Below, in pieces: positions 58,480-64,000 of a DNA stretch of 64,000 nucleotides. Within the stretch, counting starts at the first letter, position 1, and every line of letters begins with the position of its first letter. Under the pieces are notes generated by a model, which was not told the origin of the DNA, ran no database searches, and saw only the letters and a list, made by a program, of their open reading frames with translations. Source of the DNA: Geodermatophilus sabuli (GTDB lineage Bacteria; Actinomycetota; Actinomycetes; Mycobacteriales; Geodermatophilaceae); contig NZ_OBDO01000009.1 in the NCBI RefSeq assembly GCF_900215145.1, positions 124,001 to 188,000 of the forward strand, in the 5' to 3' direction. Both the position numbers and the translations under genes were made by a program.

Positions 58480-59970
58480 ATGACGCAGTCCCTCGACGCC
58501 GAGCGCTGCTACCGGGCGGTGGCCAGCCGCGACGCCCGGTTCGACGGCTGGTTCTTCACCGCCGTCGCCACCACCGGCATCTACTGCCGGCCGTCCTGCC
58601 CGGCACGCACCCCGCTGGCCCGCAACGTCAGCTTCTTCTCCACCGCGGCCGCGGCACAGTCCGCCGGCTACCGGGCCTGCCGCCGGTGCCGTCCCGACGC
58701 GGTCCCGGGCTCACCCGAGTGGGACGTCCGCGCCGACGTCGTCGCCCGTGCCATGCGGCTGATCGGGGACGGCGAGGTGGAGCGCTCCGGCGTCCCCGGG
58801 CTGGCCGCGCGGCTCGGCTACTCCGAGCGTCAGCTGCACCGGCTGCTCGTCGCCGAACTCGGCGTCGGGCCGCTGGCCCTGGCCCGCGCACAGCGCGCCC
58901 AGACCGCCCGGGTGCTCCTCGAGACGACCGGCCTGCCCGTGGCCGACGTCGCCTTCGCCGCCGGGTTCGCCAGCATCCGCCAGTTCAACGACACCGTCCG
59001 GGAGGTGTTCGCGACCACCCCGACCGGGCTGCGGCGCACCGCGCCCCGCACCCCGTCCGGCACGCCCGGGGAACTCGTCCTCCGCCTGGCCGCCCGCGCC
59101 CCGTACGCCGTCGACGAGGTCCTGCACTTCCTCGGCGCGCACGCCGTCCCCGGCCTCGAGGAGTGGGACGGGACGACGTTCTCCCGCGTCCTGGACCTGC
59201 CGCACGGACCCGCCGTCGTCCGGCTCTCCCCCGCCGCCGGCGCCCCCGGGGTGACCGCGCGGCTGCGGCTGACCGAGCTGCGCGACCTCGGGGTGGCGGT
59301 GGCCCGCTGCCGGCGGCTGCTCGACCTCGACGCGGACCCCGCCGCGGTCGACGACGTCCTCGGTGCCGACCCCGCCCTCTCCGCGCTGGTCGCGACGGCG
59401 CCCGGCCGCCGGGTGCCCGCCTCCCCCGACGCCGCCGAGCTCGCCGTGCGCGCCGTCCTCGGCCAGCAGGTCTCCGTCGCCGGCGCCCGCACCCTCACCG
59501 CCCGGCTGCTGACGGCGGCCGGGACGCCGCTGCCGGAACCCGTCGGCACCCTCACGCACGCCTTCCCGCGCGCCGCCGCGCTCGCCGAGGCCGACCTGAC
59601 CGCGGTGGGGCTCACCGGGGCACGCCGGGGCACCGTGCACGCGCTGGCCGCCGCCGTCGCCGACGGCGCGGTGCCCCTCGACGCCGGCGCGGACCGCGAC
59701 GAGGCGACCGGGGCGCTGCGCGCGGTGCCCGGCATCGGTCCGTGGACCGCGGCCCTCGTCGCCCTGCGCGGCCTGGCCGACCCCGACGTGTGGTTGCCCG
59801 GTGACCTCGCGTTGCGGCGCTCGCTGGTACAGCTCGGCAGCTCCGACTCCGATGCGGCCACCCGCTGGCGCCCGTGGCGTTCGTACGCGGTCATGCACCT
59901 GTGGGCTCTCGCCGTCCCCGACCTGTTCCCCCACCGCCCGCCGTCCCTCCCTGAACGGAGCGCCTCATGA
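58480..59970 (+). CDS. Ada/AlkA-type fusion: regulator and 3-methyladenine DNA glycosylase
   Basis: The 496-residue protein has an Ada zinc domain (cysteines 36, 40, 67 and 70), an AraC helix-turn-helix domain (about 95-185, VADVAFAAGFASIRQF), an AlkA N-terminal domain (about 195-290) and an HhH-GPD glycosylase domain (VPGIGPWTA with the catalytic Asp in LPGDLAL). The Cys that accepts methyl from phosphotriesters is the first Cys of the zinc site. It both senses and repairs alkylated DNA. The Ada methyltransferase part is absent and is supplied by the downstream gene, whose start overlaps (ATGA). Confidence 0.9.
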   Translation: MTQSLDAERCYRAVASRDARFDGWFFTAVATTGIYCRPSCPARTPLARNVSFFSTAAAAQSAGYRACRRCRPDAVPGSPEWDVRADVVARAMRLIGDGEVERSGVPGLAARLGYSERQLHRLLVAELGVGPLALARAQRAQTARVLLETTGLPVADVAFAAGFASIRQFNDTVREVFATTPTGLRRTAPRTPSGTPGELVLRLAARAPYAVDEVLHFLGAHAVPGLEEWDGTTFSRVLDLPHGPAVVRLSPAAGAPGVTARLRLTELRDLGVAVARCRRLLDLDADPAAVDDVLGADPALSALVATAPGRRVPASPDAAELAVRAVLGQQVSVAGARTLTARLLTAAGTPLPEPVGTLTHAFPRAAALAEADLTAVGLTGARRGTVHALAAAVADGAVPLDAGADRDEATGALRAVPGIGPWTAALVALRGLADPDVWLPGDLALRRSLVQLGSSDSDAATRWRPWRSYAVMHLWALAVPDLFPHRPPSLPERSAS

Positions 59971-60512
59971 CCGCCCAGCCCGCCAGGTTCGCCACCGTCG
60001 GCACCCCACCCGGACCGTTCACCGTGGTGGTCACCTCAGCGCCCGACGGCCCCGACGTCGTGCTCGCCAGCGGCTGGACCGACGACGTCGCCGACCTGCT
60101 GCCGGTGGTGCACCGGTCGCTGCGACCCACCTGGGTCGAGCAGGCCGAGCACCTGCCCGTCCTGGACACGGTGAGCGCCTTCGTCGACGGGGACGTCACC
60201 GCGATCGACGACGTCCCCGTGCGGCAGCGCTCGGGCCCCTTCCTCGAGGACGCCTGGGAGGTGCTGCGCACGGTCCCGGCCGGTGAGCCGGACACCTACG
60301 CCGCCTTCGCGGCGCGCTGCGGCCGGCCGTCGGCGGTACGAGCGGCGGCGAACGCCTGCGCCCGCAACGCGGCCGCGCTGTTCGTGCCCTGCCACCGGGT
60401 GCTCGGTTCCGACGGCGGCCTCGGCGGCTTCCGCTGGGGGACGCCGGTGAAGCGGTGGCTGCTCGACCATGAGGCGGCCGCCACGCCCCGCCGCCACCTC
60501 ACCCTGGTCTGA
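59967..60512 (+). CDS. ogt: Methylated-DNA--protein-cysteine methyltransferase (Ogt)
   Basis: The 181-residue protein has the O6-alkylguanine transferase C-terminal domain with the active-site Cys in VPCHRVLGSDG and the preceding RAAANACARN helix. It repairs O6-methylguanine in a single suicidal reaction. Its ATG overlaps the AlkA-type gene stop by 4 bases, so the two repair functions are coupled. Together they form an adaptive-response operon likely controlled by the Ada part of the first gene. Confidence 0.92.
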   Translation: MTAQPARFATVGTPPGPFTVVVTSAPDGPDVVLASGWTDDVADLLPVVHRSLRPTWVEQAEHLPVLDTVSAFVDGDVTAIDDVPVRQRSGPFLEDAWEVLRTVPAGEPDTYAAFAARCGRPSAVRAAANACARNAAALFVPCHRVLGSDGGLGGFRWGTPVKRWLLDHEAAATPRRHLTLV

Positions 60513-60558
60513 GCCGCCTCCCCGGAACTGTCGGACCCGTCCGGCAGGCTCGGCGCTC

Positions 60559-61647
60559 ATGGACGCCGCCTCTCTGCTCACCGGTCTCCTCATCGGCGCG
60601 CTGCTCGCCACCGCGGCCACCCTCGGCGTCGTCGCGCTGCTCTCCCGGCGCCGGCCGGCCGAGGAGGGGCTGGACCCGTTGCACGAGTCGCTGGACCACC
60701 TGCACCGGCTGCTGGCCGGCATGGAACGGGCCCGCGCCACCGCGCACGGGGAGCTGCGCGAGCAGATGGGCACCGTCGGGCAGGCGTCGTCGCTGCTGCG
60801 GCAGGAGACGGCGGCGCTGGTGACGGCCCTGCGCACGCCCCACGTGCGCGGGCGCTGGGGGGAGGTGCAGCTGCGCCGGGTGGTCGAGGTGGCCGGCCTG
60901 CTCGAGCACTGCGACTTCGTCGAGCAGCCCAGCGGCACCAACGACGCCGGCGCCGGCGTCCGGCCCGACCTCGTGGTCACCCTCTCCGACGGCCGGCAGG
61001 TGGTGGTCGACGCGAAGGTGCCGTTCACCGGCTACATCGAGGCGGTGCAGGCGGAGGACGTCGCCGTCCGCGCCGAGCGGATCGCCGCGCACGCCCGCCA
61101 GCTGCGGGCCCACGTCGACGCGCTGTCCGCCCGGCGCTACCCCACGGCGTTCCGTCCGGCCGCCCCCTTCACCGTGCTGTTCGTCCCCTCCGACGGGTTC
61201 CTCACGACCGCCCTGGAGGCCGAGCCCGGGCTGCTCGAGTACGGCTTCGCCCGCGACGTCGTGCTGGCCACGCCGAGCACGCTGCTGGCCCTGCTGCGCA
61301 CGGTGGCCTACTCCTGGCGGCAGGAGCGACTGGCCCGCGACGCCGACCAGGTGCTCGAGGTGGGCCGCCGGCTGCACGCCCGGCTGACCACGCTGTCGGG
61401 TCACCTGATCCGGCTGGGCTCGGCACTCAGCTCGACGATGACCCGCTACAACGAGACGGTCGGGTCCTACGAGGGGTCGGTGCTGGTCGCCGCCCGCCGC
61501 TTCGACGACCTGGGCGTGTCCGAGATGCCGGTGCCGACCCCGCCGCCGGTGGAGGCCACGATCCGGACGCTGCGGCCGACCGAGCTGCCCCTCCCCGGGC
61601 AGCGCCCGGACGGCGTCGACGCCGACCGCGACGGCACCACGGGCTGA
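60559..61647 (+). CDS. rmuC: RmuC-family DNA recombination protein
   Basis: The 362-residue protein has an N-terminal membrane helix (about 5-28), a short coiled coil (about 35-85) and the RmuC nuclease-like domain (VRGRWGEVQLRRVVEVAGLLEHCDF, VVDAKVPF, ARDVVLATPSTLLALLRTVAYSWRQE). It limits recombination at inverted repeats. It lies 46 bases after ogt in the same direction and may belong to the repair operon, though RmuC is not usually alkylation-induced. Confidence 0.88.
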   Translation: MDAASLLTGLLIGALLATAATLGVVALLSRRRPAEEGLDPLHESLDHLHRLLAGMERARATAHGELREQMGTVGQASSLLRQETAALVTALRTPHVRGRWGEVQLRRVVEVAGLLEHCDFVEQPSGTNDAGAGVRPDLVVTLSDGRQVVVDAKVPFTGYIEAVQAEDVAVRAERIAAHARQLRAHVDALSARRYPTAFRPAAPFTVLFVPSDGFLTTALEAEPGLLEYGFARDVVLATPSTLLALLRTVAYSWRQERLARDADQVLEVGRRLHARLTTLSGHLIRLGSALSSTMTRYNETVGSYEGSVLVAARRFDDLGVSEMPVPTPPPVEATIRTLRPTELPLPGQRPDGVDADRDGTTG

Positions 61648-61861
61648 CATCCCGGCGGCGTCACAGCCGCCGCGCCAGCACCGGTCCGTCACACCCGCCC
61701 CTGCACCCCCACCGGATGTGCGCTCAGCGCCGTCGTTTTGGCAGGTCTGCACAGCGTGCGGGCGGGTGGTCCTCCCGGCGGCCGCAGGCTCCCGTCGCTA
61801 CCGTTGCCGCAGACGCAGAGCCCCACGTCGGGGCTCCGCCACGAGCAACGGGAGGTGCGCC

Positions 61862-62599
61862 ATGGCCTCGGTGAGCACGGCCGACACCTGGCGGGAGTCC
61901 GGCATCCGCACCGGTCCCCGGGCGCCCCGCCCCGAGGCCGCGGAGTACGTGTCCCGCATCCCCCGGCCGCCGGTGCCCCCGCGGGCGCGGCCGGCCGGAC
62001 CCATGCGCTCCACCGACATCCCCCCGATGCCCGAGCACCTGGCCCGACTCGAGCGCCGGCGTTCCGACGACGACCGCTCCGGCCACACCCGGCCGCCGGT
62101 GCCGCACCGCTCGGCCGCCGTCCCGCCGGTCAGGCCGGGCCGCTCCGAGCGTGCCCGTCACCCGCAGCGCGACGAGCGCGACGCCCCGCGCCGCGCTCCC
62201 CGTCCGGCCGAGCCGCGGGCCGCGGGTCGGGTCGTCGACGAGCCGGAGCGCGGCAGCCGGCTGCGCGGCTGGGCGGCCGCCCTCGCCGTCCTCGTGATCA
62301 CCCTCGCCGGCGCCGCTGCGGACTCCTACCTCGGCCCCGGGCTCGGCATCATCACGCTGGGCACGCTCACCGCGGCCGCCGGGCTGGGCACGCTGCTCGT
62401 CCGCCGTCGCGACCTGACGACGATGGTGGTGACCCCGCCGCTGGTGTTCATCGTCGCCGCCGTCGCCGTCAACGCCGTGTTCGCCTCGGTCAACCTCGCC
62501 GGGCTGGCCACCCTGCTCGTCCGCGGCTTCCCGACCATGGCGGTCGCCACCGGGGTCGCCCTGGTGCTCGCCCTCGTCCGCTGGGCCGCCGGCCGCTGA
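61862..62599 (+). CDS. DUF6542-type membrane protein
   Basis: The 245-residue protein has a disordered Pro/Arg-rich N-terminal half (1-125) and four C-terminal hydrophobic segments (about 133-240), the pattern of actinobacterial DUF6542 proteins near ispH. The function is unknown. A TACCGT box at 61799-61804 lies 57 bases upstream of the ATG. Confidence 0.72.
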   Translation: MASVSTADTWRESGIRTGPRAPRPEAAEYVSRIPRPPVPPRARPAGPMRSTDIPPMPEHLARLERRRSDDDRSGHTRPPVPHRSAAVPPVRPGRSERARHPQRDERDAPRRAPRPAEPRAAGRVVDEPERGSRLRGWAAALAVLVITLAGAAADSYLGPGLGIITLGTLTAAAGLGTLLVRRRDLTTMVVTPPLVFIVAAVAVNAVFASVNLAGLATLLVRGFPTMAVATGVALVLALVRWAAGR

Positions 62600-62609
62600 G
62601 CCGCACAGC

Positions 62610-62665
62610 CTCGAGGACGACGGTGGCCCCCTCCCGTGCGGGAGGGGGCCACCGCCGTCCTCGAG
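62610..62665. terminator. Bidirectional terminator, 27-bp stem
   Basis: A 27-base arm (62610-62636) pairs with 62639-62665 with one mismatch and a 2-base loop. It separates the convergent DUF6542-type and ispH genes and is the longest stem in the window. Confidence 0.85.
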
Positions 62666-62666
62666 C

Positions 62667-63638
62667 TCAGGCCGGGTCGGCCGCCGGCTCGGCCCGGCGG
62701 ACCCGCAGTTCGTGCGGCAGCGCGAAGACCAGCTTCTCCTCGGCCGCCTTCACCGTCTCGACGTCCGGGTAGCCCCGCTCGGCGAGGAGGTCGAGCACCT
62801 CGCTGACGAGCACCTCCGGCACCGAGGCGCCGCTGGTGACGCCGACGGTGGTGACACCGTCGAGCCAGGCCGGGTCGATCTCGGCTGCGTAGTCGACCAG
62901 GTGGGCGGCCCGGGCGCCGGCCTCCAGCGCGACCTCGACCAGCCGGACGGAGTTCGACGAGTTCGTCGACCCCACGACCACCACCAGGTCGCACTCGCCT
63001 GCCATCTGCTTGACCGCCTGCTGACGGTTCTGCGTGGCGTAGCAGATGTCGTCGCTGGGCGGGGACTGCAGACCGGGGAAGCGCGACTTCAGCCGGTCGA
63101 CCGTGGCCAGCGTCTCGTCCACCGACAGCGTGGTCTGCGACAGCCACACGACCTTCTCCGGGTCGCGCACCTGCACGTTCGCGACGTCGTCGGCGCCGTC
63201 CACCAGCTGGATGTGCGCCGGCGCCTCGCCGGAGGTGCCCTCGACCTCCTCGTGGCCGCGGTGGCCGATCAGGAGGATGTCGTAGTCCTCCTTGGCGAAC
63301 CGCTTGGCCTCCTGGTGCACCTTGCTCACCAGCGGGCAGGTGGCGTCGATGGTCTTCAGCCGGCGGTCGGCGGCCTCCTGGTGCACCGCCGGGGAGACGC
63401 CGTGGGCGCTGAAGACGACCACGGACCCCTCGGGGACCTCGTCGGTCTCGTCGACGAAGACCGCGCCGCGCCGCTCGAGCGTGGCCACGACGTGCTTGTT
63501 GTGGACGATCTGCTTGCGGACGTAGACAGGAGCGCCGTGGATCTCCAGGGCCCGCTCGACCGCGACCACCGCCCGGTCCACGCCGGCGCAGTAGCCCCGG
63601 GGGTCGGCCAGCAGGACGCGTCCGCGCGGGTCAGCCAT
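62667..63638 (-). CDS. ispH: 4-hydroxy-3-methylbut-2-enyl diphosphate reductase (IspH)
   Basis: The 323-residue enzyme makes IPP and DMAPP in the last step of the MEP isoprenoid pathway using a 4Fe-4S cluster. The three cluster cysteines are in RGYCAGV (Cys17), DATCPLV and [24 protein letters not shown] and SQTTLS are intact. The ATG lies 6 bases after TACCAT (minus strand), so the mRNA is probably leaderless. Confidence 0.95.
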   Translation of the reverse strand: MADPRGRVLLADPRGYCAGVDRAVVAVERALEIHGAPVYVRKQIVHNKHVVATLERRGAVFVDETDEVPEGSVVVFSAHGVSPAVHQEAADRRLKTIDATCPLVSKVHQEAKRFAKEDYDILLIGHRGHEEVEGTSGEAPAHIQLVDGADDVANVQVRDPEKVVWLSQTTLSVDETLATVDRLKSRFPGLQSPPSDDICYATQNRQQAVKQMAGECDLVVVVGSTNSSNSVRLVEVALEAGARAAHLVDYAAEIDPAWLDGVTTVGVTSGASVPEVLVSEVLDLLAERGYPDVETVKAAEEKLVFALPHELRVRRAEPAADPA

Positions 63639-63798
63639 GCCCCCATGGTAGAGAAGGGACCCGCTGCCCCCAGGTGTTCGCACGCTCACACCGGGTCCCT
63701 GCAGCGGGCCGCCCCCAGGAACGAGACGAAGGCCACGTCCGGGTGGAGAGGCACCGGCCGGGTGTGTCGAGGCGGGCGTTCTGGGGCAGGGTGGGCGC

Positions 63799-64000
63799 AT
63801 GTCGCGTGAGATCCCCCAGGCCGTCCGCGCCGTCGCCGGCCTGGCCGCCACCGTCCTCGACGAGGCCCGCCGGCTCCCGCAGACGCTGCCGGGGCTGCCG
63901 ATCCGCGTGATCGGCCTGGCGATGCAGGCCACGATGAAACTGCAGCAGCACTACTCCGGTCTGGTCGCCCGCGGCGACGAGGTGCTGACCGGGCTCCGCG
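63799..64000 (+). CDS. Lipid-droplet-associated-type protein, partial at the right edge
   Basis: Only the first 67 codons are present. The sequence [40 protein letters not shown] and [16 protein letters not shown] matches the small actinobacterial family found between ispH and xseA, named lipid-droplet-associated after mycobacterial Rv1109c. The location next to ispH supports this. The rest lies outside the window. Confidence 0.7.
   Translation, partial: MSREIPQAVRAVAGLAATVLDEARRLPQTLPGLPIRVIGLAMQATMKLQQHYSGLVARGDEVLTGLR

Overview
The window is GC-rich throughout, uses GTG and TTG starts often, has several apparently leaderless genes with TANNNT boxes 6 to 8 bases before the start codon, and carries an actinobacterial gene set (DivIVA-type coiled coil, ANTAR regulator, a SARP-like regulator, a DUF6542 protein, ispH next to a lipid-droplet-associated-type gene). 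It is chromosomal DNA of an actinomycete. The gene repertoire resembles Geodermatophilaceae (Blastococcus, Geodermatophilus, Modestobacter), but that placement is an inference from memory. No rRNA, tRNA, CRISPR array, riboswitch or intact insertion sequence was found.

Layout. 0.1-3.4 kb: a two-component flavin-dependent aromatic hydroxylase (HpaB-type oxygenase and flavin reductase) around a GntR/FCD regulator, with four matching 8-bp operator cores. 3.5-21.7 kb: housekeeping and signalling genes (thioesterase, two GGDEF/EAL proteins, a DUF1028 protein, PIG-L deacetylase, acetoacetate-decarboxylase fold, CmcJ-like protein, M1 peptidase, orphan substrate-binding lipoprotein, LURP-one fold, Bcr/CflA transporter, flavohemoglobin coupled to a DivIVA-like protein, small membrane proteins). 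22-25.4 kb: gcoA/gcoB, the cytochrome P450 guaiacol O-demethylase and its one-piece ferredoxin reductase, divergent from an AraC-type regulator whose start codon abuts a 23-bp palindrome. 25.5-34.6 kb: scattered single genes (SelO, SRPBCC, winged helix, histidine phosphatase, VOC, GAF-ANTAR, SQR-like). 34.7-40.8 kb: a lower-GC, island-like segment with an HPr-kinase-like orphan ATPase, a SARP with reversed domain order, a secreted protein, and wrecks of a PIN-like gene and a tyrosine integrase at the 3' side of ychF.

41.9-53.4 kb is the most interesting stretch: nine enzyme genes in five transcription units plus a GAF/PucR-type regulator. All five units carry the same dyad, TTGNN-N6-T(A/C)CAA. 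In four of them it lies exactly 42 bases before an identical TAGCGT -10 box; the fifth has a degenerate box at 43 bases. The enzymes (two SDRs, two LLM flavin monooxygenases, an alpha/beta hydrolase, an acyl-CoA synthetase, an APH-type kinase overlapping an ACAD10/11-like acyl-CoA dehydrogenase, a SnoaL-fold protein) fit a route from an alcohol via ketone, lactone, hydroxy acid and hydroxyacyl-CoA to phosphoacyl-CoA and enoyl-CoA. The regulon and the pathway are predictions from sequence.

53.5-64 kb: an SDR divergent from an XRE/MmyB regulator with a 10-bp-arm operator, a DrrAB-type ABC exporter divergent from a TetR regulator with two GTAC-N3-GTAC sites, an alkylation-repair pair (Ada/AlkA fusion and Ogt) followed by RmuC, a DUF6542 membrane protein, ispH, and the first 67 codons of a gene that runs off the right edge.
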